A stretch of DNA of 49,906 nt from Xenoacremonium recifei (Eukaryota > Ascomycota > Sordariomycetes > Hypocreales > Nectriaceae), in the NCBI GenBank assembly GCA_012184525.1, contig WOFQ01000107.1, positions 1-49,906 on the forward strand, read 5' to 3'. The notes under the pieces are model-generated. The model had not been told where the DNA came from and did no database searches. It worked only from the letters and a program-made list of their open reading frames with translations. Position numbers and translations under genes: made by a program. Each line of letters starts with the position of its first letter. The stretch's first letter is position 1. Shown one piece after another: positions 11,579-24,370 of this stretch.

Positions 11579-13487
11579 TTAAGCTTCCTCAATATACTTC
11601 ATAGTGGCAATTCTCATTCTTTTCCCCCATAGCCATATCGGGACCGTAAGGAGAGAGAAAACTCCCAGTAACATCGCAAATATGCCAAAGGGCTCAACAG
11701 GTCCACTTCTCTCAATCCAAGACCCAACAAAGAAAGTTAGCGAGAAAGCGAATGATGCTCGAAAAACCGTAGCCATGAGAAAGCATTCACCACTAAGTGA
11801 ACGATACGAATCAATCACCTAGCGTCATAAAAAAAAGATATGTTAGAATCCTATGCACAAAGGATACCCGGTGGATTGAAAGAGAGAAAAGGGATTTGCC
11901 TTACATAGCTGAATCCAACAGCGGGAATCTGGATGATGGTAAAATAGATCATCCCTAGGCCGAACTCCAACCCAATCCAACCTCTTGGAGACGGGTTCGC
12001 GGCGCAGAACCCGAAGACAAGCACTCCTCCTGTAGCAATAAATAGGGACGGAATCAAGATCGGGATTCTTGCTTCTGGCTCTACGAAGCCGCGATGCGTA
12101 GAAGCCTGTCGCTTTAAGATATAATCCACAAACCCGTAAATGAAAAGGGAGCCCAGTATGATGCCGATGACGCCTCCGAGATTGACCAATCCTACTGCTT
12201 GACCCCATTTGTACGGGCGTGCAGCAACCAGCTGCGGACCTACCGTGGACATTGCGACAGTTCCACCCATTAGACCTCCGTATAAAAGCATCAGTAGCCA
12301 CGTGGCCGGAATTCGAAGAGCCTTCCAAGGTCGCATGAACTGATGAACCAGATCGCGGTTGTTTGTCCTGAAACCCAACGACCAGATATAAGCGAATATT
12401 GTATGTCTTGGCTGCACATCTGGCTCTTGTGATAATTGAGCACGTCTTGGTTCTTCAACGAGTGTTGATGCACCCTTGCCCTCCTCATCAAGATCCACAT
12501 CTTGGGTTAATCGGGATTCCAAAGCAAGCTCGGACTTCTGGTCAAAAGACGTTTCTGGAACACCGAAGAGGAACAAGAAAAAATTGATCCCAGATATAAT
12601 TGTCCCAATCCAGAAAATAGAGCGCCATCCGAGGCTGCTGGCAATGAAAGAGCCACCAACACTCCCAATTGCAGAACCAAGAGACAGTAGGGCGGTGTAG
12701 ATAGCCTATAATTGCGTGGCGCCGATTTAGTATAGCTCCAACGCAAAAATATATAAGCTGGAGTTTGAACCTACCATCGCTCTTCCACGCTGATGTAGAA
12801 AGAAGACTTCGCCTATAACCACTGGACTGATAGTATCTGCAGTGCCCCCACCAACACCTTGAATTACGCGCACAGCTAATAAAGAGTAGAAGTTGTTGCA
12901 GAGGCCACAACCCATTGTGGCCAGCGTGAGAATTAAGCATGATATCACGAGCACAAAACGGCGACCATACGTGTTTGACAAAGGCACCCAGAAGATGTTC
13001 GAGCATCCTAGACATATTACGTTCGCCTGTGTAACTTTCAGACTTGTTTCTACAGAAATGTCGAAGTTTAATGTAGGCGTACCGCTACGAGATGAGTCAG
13101 TTGCGAAAAAGGCACGGGCTTATCAAAGCCCGTTGCTAACAGTGGCAGCACGGGCGAAATTGAGGCCGATGTAAAGTTTGAAACAAATGCAAAGAGCGAG
13201 GTCGCCACAAGAACAACAATTTTTCGAGCCATACTCATGTTCAAGGGATCTTTAGGGTTATTAGATGGTGCCGGAATGAGACGAATTGTTTTGTTGGCAA
13301 TAGTCTGGTCGGCATCGACCCCATCGTCAGGCGAATTCCTTAAAGTCTATTTTACAAAATCAGTGACACTTCCAAGCAACAAGGAAGACGGGAAGCAGTA
13401 ACGGACCATAAGTTTGACTGTTCCCGGAGGCACGAAGTTTGCGACTTCTTGCTTTGACAACCCAAAGGCATACTTCCAGCCAGACAT
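11579..13487 (-). CDS. MFS transporter, DHA1-like
   Basis: Exons complement(join(11579..11818, 11905..12705, 12775..13026, 13083..13346, 13407..13487)) give 545 aa. It has the N-terminal PSNNPKDPLNMS motif of fungal DHA1 transporters, the motif-A loop SNTYGRR, and GVGGGTADTISPVVIGEVFF in the fifth-helix region. A charged central loop (around residues 250-300, rich in E, D and R) precedes the second set of six hydrophobic helices. Introns are 56-86 bp, and the first uses a weaker GTCCGT donor. It is expected in the plasma membrane, moving a small organic compound. It is divergent from the regulator at 14516, with 1 kb of shared upstream DNA that contains a CCGACGGGG copy 206 bp upstream of this start. 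Confidence 0.87.
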
Positions 13488-14515
13488 TGTCAGAATACGG
13501 CATAAGAAGTTGTCGTAGGAAGGCGTGTGACGAAGACGAAAAGAAGACCTTGGGAGAGGCAGCGAGTGTGTGATTATTGTGATTTTATCGAAGATGGAAA
13601 GGATGTCACCATGCTGTTGATCATACAGGCCATCTCGCTGAAGCTACGAGTCAGATTGATTCCTTTCCCGGGTTCCATGTCCAAGGCAAAGCCCGACGGG
13701 GTCCGGCGGGGAAGCGGGGAATCCAACGTAGCGCTCCAGATCAAGACAAAATACGGGGTCTGGGGTACGGGGAAGCCTAGGGATGCGCGTGCCCGTTGTT
13801 CCCCGTGATGTGGAATTTAAGGATAATTGACCCCAAATGTCCGAGTTAGCCTTCATGAAGTACCCCCAAATATCAGCCAAGCGTCATTCAGCACTCTTGA
13901 TTCGGGTAAGTGCGACCATGTTCATATCTACTACTAGACGAGGAAAATATTCCTGTCAAGGCGACTCCTTATGGGAAAGAATAAAAAACTGTTAGGGAGT
14001 GTGTGTAAGTCGGAGCTGGATTACATAGACTGTGCCGTACCTATTTGGATCTTGAGTCTTTGTGCGTAAATTTCACAACATATTGGAGGCCGAGACTCAA
14101 GAAACCTTCGAGATTGTATAAGTAATAATTGTCGAGTTGGATTAGATTATGGTTGCGATGCTGTAGGGTAAGGAGGTCATCAGCCAATCAGTTCCAACGC
14201 ATTTCACCACGCATCCCCCGTGGGGAGATCCACTCTTTTCCCCTCACTTTATTATCTGCTCTGGACCAATTCTTGAGCCCCAGAGCTGAGGCAATCCGGA
14301 CAATCTCGAGATTACTGCTGAATGCGCTCGACTCATATCATGACCAACCGCAGCTGTGATAGCACGGCTTGAAATAAAACCATTCGAGCAATATTCTATA
14401 ACCGTCTTGAGGATTCAGTCGGCGCCAAACATCCACTTCGCCACAGGCGCTTGCACGAGGGCACGGCCACAATCACTACAATCATCGCGTCTCCCTAACA
14501 TCGCAGCGATTCAAA
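13488..14515. promoter_or_regulatory. Divergent promoter between second MFS gene and second regulator
   Basis: This is about 1 kb with no convincing gene. The part nearest the transporter (13680-13805) is rich in CGGGG and GGGG strings, the 9-mer at 13693 among them. An open frame over 13527-13808 has no domain and matches promoter composition, so it is not called. Confidence 0.45.
13693..13701 (+). promoter_or_regulatory. CCGACGGGG motif
   Basis: This is an exact copy, followed at once by TCCGGCGGGG, which also fits a CreA-like SYGGRG site. It lies 206 bp upstream of the MFS start. Function is inferred. Confidence 0.35.
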
Positions 14516-17271
14516 ATGGCATCGAACTCACTAAGTCTTCGTTGCCCTTTTTGCAATGACGAATTCAAGCGAAAGGAACATCTAGATCGCCATATCTTAC
14601 GACACTCAGGCTCAAAGCCTTTCAAATGCGATTCTTGCCTGAAGGCCTTTTCACGGAAGTGAGTGATCATGAATAGATCAAGCTTTGCCGGAGAAGTGGA
14701 ATTGATGAGAATTTATTGTCAGAGATACTCTGCTACGGCACGCTAGTACGCATTTCTCTTCCGTCAATGAAGTCTCGCCAGATTCGACGTCCCCATCCAC
14801 TAGGCAGTCAAGGTCTTGCCTCCCATGCTCAAGATCAAAGCAGCGATGTTCTAGAGAACTGCCTTGCTCTATCTGCAATCGAAGGGGACTGACCTGCCAA
14901 TACTCCCCTAATCGCCCTAAAAGGACTAGACACAATGCCAACAATAGCTCTTCGGATATCACCGAGAGTCAAATTGTTGAAGCTCACCCTACGCCATCTG
15001 GCTCAACGGTTTCCGACGCACCCTCACACATCACGAGCCAAAGCCAGGGAAGTTTTGCAGAGCAGAGCGAAAACGGTGTATATCTGTCGGGAGCCGATGC
15101 AAGCATTTACGCGGTTGATTTCCCCGCGCCCAATTTTGGGGTTGCTGTTCCAGCGACAACCCAGGGTTCCCAAGACGATCTGGGTTTTGACGCCCCTCCT
15201 GACTTCCTCGACAATATAGCTCTTGACATCGGCCCGGCGTGGAACCCGTTTCTGGCTTTCCCTCCAAATTGTCCGTTTCAATGGACGCTGGGTGATGGCG
15301 ATGCAAGTTGGCTCTCGGACCCGCCGGAAGTAACTGCTTCAATGGCGGCAGAGCATATAGGTCATAATCAGGCCTTGATTATCGGAAACACCTTGGGCGA
15401 AAACGCACACATGTCAGTGTCTGATAAGGGTAATTTTCTATCAACCGTACCTGCCTGCCTTCCCCTACCACAGTTGCGACCTTGCGATCAAGAGGTTATT
15501 GCAGTGGAAGACTTTTGCCACGTCAGCCGGATTGATCGAAAGATTCATCAAAGCATTGAGCGGTTCTACCATGAGCAACGGAAGTCAATGGACGCAATAT
15601 TTCCTGGCATCGATCTCTTACATGTATTCGTTCAGCTTTATTACGAGTACTTCGACAAACAATACCCTTGCATTCACCCAACAACAGTCAACGATGGAGC
15701 GGACGCATGGATTTTGGTCTTAGCTCTAGCAGCTATTGGTTGTCAATATTCCTCCATCGAAAACGCTGCATATTACTCATTTGGTCTCCAAGATTTATTG
15801 GAAAGGGCTGTGTCCCTCAACGTTTGTCTGCCTTCAACTATCGAAAGGTGCTCATGCTAATTGGAGTTTGCTCCTCAGAAGCCCCTTCCTCCTAGAACCC
15901 CGACCATTGAACTTGTGCAGAGTATATTATTAAAAAATATCTGCGCTACGTTTTCTGGGTCAAAGAAGCGAAGAATGACGTTACAATACGATAAAAACTT
16001 TCTCGGATCCCTCTGCCATAGTCTGTTGACTGGCATCACCTCGGAAAATGAGCAAGGGTCTGCATCTCTTGAACCCGAGGAGCGTTGGAGATTCTGGAAG
16101 CAAACCGAATCAAGAGTTCGTTTGGCACATTGCGTCTTTAGTAAGTCTGACTTGAAAGAATGCAAATGATAACTAACCACTAACATCTAGAACTGGAATG
16201 TTTTCAGCTTATCTTCTTCAATCTTCAACCTGCGTTCCGATTGTATGATTTAATCCGGCAACTCCCCTCGAACGACCAGTCATGGTACAGCCAAGATGTT
16301 GCTCAATGGCTCTCTTGTCAGTCCATATCCCAGGGTATGTCTCTTTCTCAATCTGTGAAGATCATTCTTAATCAACATCAGCAGAGAAATCAACCTCGCC
16401 TAACCTCAGCCTTGATTTGACACACCAAAAAGAAGTTATCAATAACATTAGTGGCTTCTCACGCCATATGTATATGCTGAGTTTGTACACGGAAGAGAGA
16501 TCCTTACAAGATATAGTTTCGACATCTCCATTCTGGAAAAACTTCTTGAACTCTTCAACGCCTGCTCAAACTTCAACCGGTGACTCCGGACTGCAGTCTT
16601 TGCTCCTAGACGGTTCCCGCTTCGTGGACGAATCTTTGAACGCCGTTACAATTTCATCCTCAACCACCTATGATGCTACATGTTCCGGATCGACCATATT
16701 TCACCTCCTTCAACTTCTCCGACACATATCACTCAAGAAGCTATATGTTATCTCTGGATGGCAAGCAACGCCTCTGGAAATTGAATCGGCGAAGCGGTCA
16801 CTGCATAACTGGCTGCAGGAGGACCCCTCTCGTACTCGACAGTGTGTATGGCACGCTGCCATTATTTTCAGGATCCTCCATAACCAGAGAAATCTCGCCT
16901 CTGAGGAACCATTCAGCCTTTTGATTGCGGTACTGTTCCTCTGGGCCTTCGATTTGTTTTTTGATCCAGACCAGAGAGGGCTCATAACAACAGGGGCTGG
17001 TTGGAAAGGAGGAAAACAACCAACAAGAGTTGACCTTTTGACACAGACACACGATGTTGAGTCGTGGATCAATACGGGAGAGCTCCAACAAATTCACCTG
17101 ACCGAAATTGGGGTCCTGAGGGGCTCACAGAGTGCTGCGCGGTTGTTAGCAGCTTGTAGAAAGACTCTTCTTTCAACAGGTCCTTGGCGTGGTTTGCGCC
17201 GGAATGTTGCTTATGCCATCCAAGAGCTTATTGAGGGGAAGAAACCAAGTATTATAGTAGAGAATGAGTAA
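14516..17271 (+). CDS. Bimodular C2H2 + Zn2Cys6 transcription factor (paralogue 1)
   Basis: Exons join(14516..14658, 14723..15821, 15879..16140, 16191..16334, 16382..17271) give 845 aa. Two C2H2 fingers lie at C10, C13, H26, H30 and C38, C41, H54, H58. A Zn2Cys6 cluster follows at C80, C83, C90, C96, C99, C106. The middle contains the fungal-specific transcription factor domain (LLHVFVQLYYEYFDKQYPCI, then PTIELVQSILLKN). The third junction (15822-15878) was chosen for its GTTTGT donor, its TGCTAAT branch sequence and its frame. Exons 1 and 4 (143 and 144 nt) are the same length as those of the regulator at 33525-36375, and finger spacing is identical, so the two are paralogues. It probably controls neighbouring genes in the nucleus; its inducer is unknown. 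Confidence 0.87.
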
Positions 17272-17449
17272 ATCATTTAAGACTATTAATACAATCTTAC
17301 CAGCTTGATTCTCATTTTCAATCTCTCCGGGCCGTACTTGGCTAGTAGATGAAGAAGCCATGAGAAGCCATGAAAGCATGAACATAACATAGTTTTAATA
17401 GCGCTACTTGCGAAACCGTCAAGTGATTCGATGTCTCTCCGTCCTGAAA

Positions 17450-18676
17450 TCAGTTCGACGCTGAACTGTTGACTGCTCCTCCGTTGGCTTGACGCTTGAG
17501 CCTCTCCTCCCGGCTCTCACTGTTGGGGTCAAGGTAAGCTAGAGGAGTGTTGTTAGTCGAAGTTCGGATGAAGATTGAATCATAACCAGGGTTGACAACT
17601 CACGTTTCTCTCCAAAAACAGTGGTTCGAATGCCGAGTCGAGATCCGGGCTTGTAATTTCCGGCGATAACTCGATGCAAAACGCATCTAGTTCGTAGCAA
17701 AATAGATCAATGTCTGAACCCGGGTTTTCATGATTTGATTGGCTTCAGTAACGTACCTGTTGTCCCAGATGGCAATGGATCCAACTTGCCACTTCCATCT
17801 CACCAGGTGATCATCGGCCATATGAATATGCATCTGAAGAAACTCCATCAACTTATCTGACTCCAACTTATTAAGCTCTGCAAAGCCAGTCACAAATCCT
17901 CCATTGACATTCAGCGCTTTGAGTCCCGTAACAGGATGCGTACGCACTGCTGGATGATGGGTGTCGATGGGTGGACGGCTTGAACCCACTCCCCATAAGT
18001 CCAGCATGGTATCATACTGCAAACGTGAGGTATGGACAGCGTGTAGACCTTCAAGGAACTTTTGCATAGCGCCGCTTAGTTCATCGTAAAGACCATAGGA
18101 GGATAGCCAAGCAGTATCGCCTCCAACTGGTGGATGCTTCTCCATCCTCAACATCGAGAAACTGGGCGGGTTCTGCTCAAAAGAGGTATCTGAATGCCAG
18201 TCGCCATGAGGCCAAGGGCTGTAGTTCAGGTCGACTCGAGTCTTGTCAACGCTGCCCTTGATGATGCCGTACATCTGATCCTTCTGTGCAGGATGCCTAT
18301 CCAATACTCCATAATGCTGGAACATGTTGACTTGCTGCTCCGTTGTCATGTCTTGGTCACGAAAGAACACGACGCCTCTCTCAGCGATAAGAAGAGCGAG
18401 CTCGTCCAACTGTTTCGAGTCTAACTGAGAAAGCTGACATCCTTTCAAGACCGTTCCAATTGACTCGGTGAGATCTTCACGCCCCGCTACTGAAAATAGA
18501 GCTTTCTTTTCGGGGTCAGCGAAGTGACCACGATCCTTGGGCGGAGTTTTGACTTCCAATGGCGGATCGGAAGGAACATGATTCTTGATACGGGGGTTGA
18601 AAAGTGGATGGATAGATGTTGGAAGTCTCGAGTCAGGAGAAATGTGGCTGCAAGCCTCAAGCTTTGAGGAATCCAT
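17450..18676 (-). CDS. TauD/TfdA-family 2-oxoglutarate-dependent dioxygenase
   Basis: Exons complement(join(17450..17538, 17604..17686, 17757..18676)) give 363 aa, normal for fungal TauD-like enzymes. The iron-binding set is visible: H161 and D163 in GDWHSDTSF and H311 in VLHRVIAG. R327 in RLGIRTTVFG is the expected 2-oxoglutarate contact. The last two exons lie beyond the long open frame and were recovered because they supply H311 and R327 and end in the family-like EKPYLDPNSESREERL. The start at MDSSKL has a good context (A at -3). Such enzymes oxidise sulfonates, herbicide-type aryloxyalkanoates and other small acids with Fe(II), O2 and 2-oxoglutarate; the substrate here is unknown. It is convergent with the regulator at 14516 and divergent from the MDR gene at 19241. 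Confidence 0.9.
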
Positions 18677-19240
18677 TGTTTGGGGATTGAATCGAGCAAG
18701 CGAGCAAGACTGAAAGATTGCAAGGAGGTCTAGCAATTATAGATCCTGTATTTTGTTTGAGGCGGCAAGGCTAAGATCGCGAAGACCTGTGATTTATATT
18801 CCTAAATCATTTCGTTTTTCGCCTGTCTCATTATTGCCATTTCTTTGCAATTGAAACCCTTCCAGATGATCACGCGTGGTCGGGGATGAGGCGGGGGAAA
18901 GGATTGACGGGTTGCGGGCAGCCGAAGCCGGAAAATCGGGAGGGTGGGGGAGGTTTCAGGACGCGATGGATGTGATTCTTGTGCCTCATCAGCACACGGT
19001 GTCACCCATCCTCGATATCCGAGACGGGCCGGCGGCAGAGTGCGGGGTTCAGGAAGCGAAGGGCGTGTCCTAGAAATATACATGACGGAGATCACTGCTA
19101 GCCCCAGCGCGAGCCGATTTTATTGTTCGCAAACGTGGCTATTTACTCGTGTTGAGGACAAGAAAAATTCCCAAGCAAACAATCCCGTCTTGAATTGCCC
19201 TTCTCACCCTCAGAAGCAAATTGATCGTCCATCATACACC
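18677..19240. promoter_or_regulatory. Divergent promoter between TauD-type dioxygenase and MDR reductase
   Basis: This is 564 bp. G-rich strings (GGCGGGGGAA, GGGTGGGGGAGG) occupy 18885-18960, including CreA-like GCGGGG. A long plus-strand frame running from 18944 into the reductase is a promoter shadow, since the reductase has a clear ATG at 19241. Confidence 0.4.
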
Positions 19241-20448
19241 ATGCCAGTCCGACTCGCCCTTAAGGCACCATATCAACCTATGGAAATCGAAGAATATGAC
19301 CCTGACGAGCGGAAGCTTGGATATCTCAGTGTTGAGATCCGTGCCACGTCTCTCAACCATTTAGATTGGAAAAGAATTGAAGCGAATCTTCTCATCCCAT
19401 CTTTCCCGCATGGTAGGTACTCAAATCCCTATCCACATGAGAGGCTTGGTAGCCAGGTTTTCAACAGTGCCGAATTGACCTATTCTGAGTAGTCTTGGGT
19501 ATGGACATTGCGGGCATTGTGACGGACGCAGATGATGAATCGCCCTGGCAAATTGGAGACCGCGTAATGTCTGTAGGAGCCGTAGGCTGGAGCCCCGGGT
19601 GTTCCTATCAGACGCATGCTCAAATTGATCAACAATTCGCAATAAAGGTGTGTCCCAGCCATTTTCCGGGCATCGAACTATATGCTGACTCTGCTGAGAT
19701 ACCGGATTCTATGACATTCGAAGAGGCTGCTACCGTGCCGTTCTCATTGTTCACGGCAGCATGTGGCCTTTATCTCAGCCTGGGGCTTGCTTACGAAGAT
19801 ACAGCTGCATCGTATACAGTCTTGATATGGGTTAGTATCTAATAAAATGTGCAGAAATTTCATCGGCTGACTTTCTCCAAGGGTGCTAATGGTAGCGTTG
19901 GTTCGTTCGCCATCCAGCTGGCCAAACTTTCTGGTTATCGGGTCATTGCGGTCACTTCATCGCCAGAGTCTCGTCGACGAGCAATTGGAATGGGCGCAGA
20001 TGCTAGTTTTGACAGGAAAGAGAGCGACTTGCTGTCCAAAATCCTTGCAGCTGTACCAAACCAAGGATCTTTGAGATATGCACTTGACTGTGTCGTATCG
20101 AAAGAGACTCTTGAGTCTATTGCCGGCTGCATGAAGGGCTCGGATGGTGTGATTGCTACAGCGGTAAACTACAATGGAAGCTGTCCTAATGGAGCTGATG
20201 GTGTCCCCATTTCCCTGAAAGCTATATTTTCAGGTGCTGCCTTGGGCAAAAGAATGGGACCGGGTACCGATGAAGACGGGTTGAAGTTGGGAAAGTGGCT
20301 GGTCAAGAGTCTGCCATCTTTCTTTGAAGCAAAGAAGTTGAGACCACTGGACTACGAGGTTATCGGTAATTTGACTAGAGTCCCCGGTGGGCTTGAAAGA
20401 CTAAAGAAAGGTGGGTTGAATAAGAAGCTCGTTGTACAGAACCAGTAG
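19241..20448 (+). CDS. MDR-family zinc-type alcohol dehydrogenase / enoyl reductase-like protein
   Basis: Exons join(19241..19412, 19493..19647, 19699..19830, 19882..20448) give 341 aa. The GroES-like half has TSLNHLDWK and GMDIAGIVTDA, and the coenzyme-binding half has GANGSVGSFAIQLAK. The second intron (51 bp) is a multiple of three and could be read through. Removing it places the family-like AIKIPDSMTFEEAATVPF in register, so I call it spliced. The catalytic zinc ligands of classical alcohol dehydrogenases are not evident, so it fits the zinc-independent quinone-oxidoreductase/enoyl-reductase side of the family. It belongs to the same family as the protein at 101-1236, but loop sequences differ clearly. 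It is divergent from the TauD-type dioxygenase. Confidence 0.87.
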
Positions 20449-21184
20449 GTTTTGTACGGCGAGCTGGATCCGCCCGTCTAGCATATGGAGCCAGCGCACG
20501 GAATTTTAACAACAGAGTGTAAAGAGTCCTCTGATATCATGCCTTTTCTCCTAGAGGAACGGTAAATGCTGCAAAAAGCCTCATAACCGACTTCTAATGA
20601 GAAAAGAAAAGCATGCCTCGATTAAATTAGTGCCCGTTCTCACAATTTACCCCCCTCTTCCGGTCAAACCTCCTAGAGCTACCTGTGAATGGGCTGTTCT
20701 TGCGACTTGCAATCTGAAAGATACTTTGAATGATTGTCTCAATCCTTTCCCTACAGCTGATATCGTGAAGGAAGGTTAGGAAAGGACCTCTGTACACACT
20801 CCGGCACTACTTTCAGTCCTCGGGACCACATGAAGTTAGCTAATAAGCATTGTTGCTTGCGTGGACACCCGGCGCCACGTGACGGCATAGCTTCACGACC
20901 CTAGGCTTAGTTATATCATTTTAACAGATATATTTCGTGAGACCACAATTTTCTTGATTGATAGAATAGACACAGCAGCTGAGATAATGATGAGGATTGA
21001 AAGTACGAGATAATTGATCATTCTACTAGTAGTTTAACGACGTCGCGGGGTTTACGGAAACTAGAACCAACTAAATCAAGTTCATAAAGAATATCATCCA
21101 CATAAGCCTACGGAAGTTTCTCTTCTTTGACTGATGTGGTGCGCAACTGTGTCTGGTGTCTGGTCTCCGGACTTGCCCATGTAA
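20449..21184. other. Intergenic region 5' of the carboxylesterase relic
   Basis: I see no intact gene. This is where the N-terminal half of the carboxylesterase relic would be expected, but I could not find its usual opening motifs, so it seems lost. A small open frame at 20597-20779 has no recognisable feature. Confidence 0.35.
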
Positions 21185-22240
21185 TGCGCTGGAGCTATGC
21201 CCGTCGGGCTATATCTTATTGCTTACAATGGCCGAAACGATCTTCTCTTTCGAAGTGCCGGGATGAAGTCTGGGACACCTTTAGTCACCAGCACCCCATT
21301 GACGACACACTAACCGATTTACGACAAGATTAGGGAACAAGCTTGATGTAGCGACGCAATTGATACTCTTAATTGCCTACCTAACCTACCATTCGACAGG
21401 CTGAATCATACTCTCAGCGCAAATCAATACGCCTGGTTCCCTCCTATCGATAGGGACATTCTTCCATCTTATGGGAGCGTTACACTTCGGGATTCCAACT
21501 TCGTACATATACCTATTCTTATAGGCTGCAACTCTGATAAGAGAACTAACTTTACGCCGACTGGATCAAACACAACTAGCCAGTTTCTTGATTACCTCAT
21601 GCAAGATGGGACAGTTCCTATGCCCCAGCATGTTAGCGATGCGATTTTCAAGTAATATCCCCTTCATAACCCTGAGGACGTATTAGCAAATCTTGGGCCC
21701 GACTGGACACCACCAGCATCCAGAGAATATAGCTTGCAGTATCGACTCACCTCAACCTACGCAGGAGACTAACCTGCAAAACCTATGCCGAGGCAGGTCT
21801 GGATACATATTGCTACCGCTTTAATGCGGTGCCGAATAGATTCACGCCTTTACAGGGTGTCACCCATTATACGGAGCTTGGTTTCGTCTTTCTAGACCTT
21901 CTCTGGGTCGGCTGGAATCCGCCTACCAAGGAACCACCATTCAGGGAAAGGGTCCAGAATACAAGGATCTTGCGAGGTTGATGAATAGAGACTAGATATC
22001 GTTCATCCACAACGGCAAACCGAACAGTTGGCCTAGACGTGCAAGACAAAGTAAGACATTGGGCACTCCTGTTCCACTGTGGCCAAAATACAACTCAAGG
22101 TCACATCCTCAAAACTTCGTATTCAATGCCAACTAATGTGCGGTTAAAGCCGATACTTGGAGAGCGGAGGGCATGGATCTCATTAACAGCCTGAATGAGA
22201 AGTACTATTTGCGTGAAGCTTCAAGGCGCGCAATATAGAA
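21185..22240 (+). pseudogene. Type-B carboxylesterase/lipase pseudogene
   Basis: The C-terminal two thirds of a type-B carboxylesterase can still be read. It runs from the end of the nucleophile elbow (GAMPVGLYLIAYNGRND, where family members have G-x-S-A-G-A) through IPILIGCNSDKRTNF and the Tyr-rich AGLDTYCYRFNAVPN to the GVTHYTELGFVF segment that holds the active-site His. A WPKYN-like end and DTWRAEGMDLINSL follow. The frame is broken by TAA near 21304, TGA at about 21337, TAA near 21654 and TAA near 21769, then by frameshifts. The stops are not mainly C-to-T changes, so this looks like ordinary decay rather than RIP. An active copy would hydrolyse esters, fitting a cluster that also holds two CocE/S15-type hydrolases. 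Confidence 0.75.
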
Positions 22241-22506
22241 GACATAGGAAACTATTTTGATTCCAACGTTCTTTGTTGTGTTTTCTACTTAAAACGAACA
22301 AAGCAAATCTTCATTCGTAGCGTCTCTAATATGGAAGCAGAGAGGATCAAGGTTGCTGATGCTAAATCTTGAATCCTACGAAACCGATCTATATTTAGTC
22401 ATATACATGTCATGCTTTTTGAATACAATCCCACTAACCTTCAGCGAAAGACTAATAATTTGTAAAGAAGATAACATTGATTCTTAGTTGCTATGATGCT
22501 ATGAGC

Positions 22507-24370
22507 TTATCTCTCCCGGTCTGGGATCAATGGCAATAACATAAAAGATTCCTTGCCTTCTGCCGTATGTATCACATGCTCTCCCTTGTTCTTCTGAACT
22601 GGCATTACATCTCTCGGGCGAAACCTAGGCTTCTTATTCACGCCAGTTATTACCAGACGCATCTCCTCTCCCTTATTAAAGATCATTCCATATGGCCCAA
22701 TTTGAATTTCAATGGGGACAACCTCGCCTTCCGACAATGGCTCCTCCATCAAGTGTGTGTGAGCAGGCATAAAATCAGTGCTTTTGGGGTCCAATGCACG
22801 ATGGCTTACTCGAAGTCGCCCTGTTGGCCCATCATTGAAGAAGCTTGATAAAGCGCTAGGATCTTTTTCCCGCTGGCTTCTTGCCTGATCACGCGCCACA
22901 CCAGGATCAGGATCAAGGTACCCTGGGTCGATGTTCATAGACTCGAGCTTCTTGCCCAAGGACGAGTATTTGTAAACGTGGACAAAGATATCCATATCAT
23001 CCGATCCGATAGACTCGACCCAAAGTCGCAATTTCATATATCCAGTGAATTCCATGGTTTCTGGTAGGATATGTGAAAAGCAGGCTTCGCCTGTAGTGGC
23101 ATCATAGGAAATATGCGAATGATGACTTGGCTTCTTCAAACCCAAGCTCCCCTTTTCTAGGTCCAGGTATAGAGAGTACGGAACCTGACGTGACAAGGGG
23201 AATTCCTTTTCCGGTCTGTTAACAACATCACGCCCGCCCGCATTCAGAACACACAGCCGTACTTTTGGAGTGTGGATCCAGTCATTGTTTATGCCTTTCA
23301 TATAGTAATCGAAAAATCGTCGAAGGTCCTCTATGTTTTCCGGTCTATGGAGATCTAATATGAAAGTTAGATGTTAGCTTAATCTTGTAGCGTATTTAGA
23401 AACCGTATGAACATGTCTTACCTGGCCACTCATGGGAGTTATGAACACGGAGCCATTTTTCTCTACTTGAGCTCCCAAGGTAGCCTCTGAAAGTCCCGTA
23501 GGAATGAAGCGAGCTCGTCCAGCTAGCTGTGACGTACATGGGGCACTGTATCTTCTCTACAGCGGCTTTCCTGTCCTCCCAATAATCATTCCAACATGGA
23601 TACTTTGCTGCCATTGCAGCCAGATCCTCCCGCATTGTGCCTTCCTGAGCAGCGACATTGGTTCCCAACAGTCCATCAAAGAAGCCCGGGCTATGCATGC
23701 CGCCTTTTCTGACGCTATCATTGTAAATGTCATTGCAGCCCTCCCAGGGCGCCAAGCAAGCGAGATGAGGTGGGTTCGTGGCGCCAATGAACCACTGCGT
23801 CTGTGATAGATAACTGTTGCCGCCGAAGCTGACTTTTCCGTTGCACCAGTTTTGTGCCGCGAGCCACTCAACTAGATCGTAGCCATCGAGTCCGTCTTGC
23901 GAGCAATTGATGAACGAGATGCCGCCGCTCTTCCAAGTGCCTCGAGGGTCGTTATGCACCACGGCGTAGCCATGGAAACACCAGTACGCTGGATCGAGTC
24001 CCTCAAACTTCTCAAGACCACTCGTCAGGCTCCGGGGGCAACCGAATCTCCAAGGTGCCTTGTCAAAGGCATATCGATTAGGGCCACCAGTTTTTCCAAA
24101 GGGACCGGACATGACTAGCGCAGGCAGTGTGCCAGGGGTGGCATTTGCAGGACGATAGATATCCGCAAAGACGATGATTCCATCACGCAGAGGGATCGGG
24201 ATATCTACTTCAACTGTGATATCACAGGGCAAAGGACAATGACCTTCAACACATATTGTCCCTTTAGGGAGGTGAGGTGGAGGTACATAGCCTGGCCAAT
24301 GATCTCGCTCCTCTTCAATTGTCGTAGACGGACAGAGTATAACCTCTGTCTTACAAGTTGATATAGGCAT
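22507..24370 (-). CDS. CocE/NonD-type hydrolase (peptidase S15 family)
   Basis: Exons complement(join(22507..23354, 23422..24370)) give 598 aa. The alpha/beta-hydrolase part shows IPLRDGIIVFADIYRPA, HNDPRGTWKS and the nucleophile elbow GGNSYLSQ with Ser186. H310 in KWLRVHNSHEW sits where the family has its catalytic His. The second half is the beta-rich C-terminal jelly-roll of X-Pro dipeptidyl-peptidase/CocE proteins (for example MKLRLWVESIGSDDMDIFVHV). The 67-bp intron restores frame at WPDLHRPENI. The start is the ATG at MPISTCKTEV; the frame stays open a little further upstream but has no ATG there. Relatives cleave esters such as cocaine or amide/peptide bonds. A paralogue-like protein is encoded at 37311. 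Tandem CGGGGG hexamers lie 270 bp upstream. Confidence 0.88.

Noticed and set aside
13527..13808. 93-codon plus-strand frame
   Set aside because: It lies in the G-rich divergent promoter; its composition follows the promoter and there is no protein feature.
18944..19492. 182-codon frame running into the second MDR gene
   Set aside because: The downstream part is the MDR exon in frame, but the upstream part is promoter sequence. The ATG at 19241 starts the conserved protein.
21185..22240. RIP as the cause of the carboxylesterase pseudogene
   Set aside because: Several breaks are frameshifts or transversions (for example GGA to TGA), unlike the clean transitions in the OYE relic.
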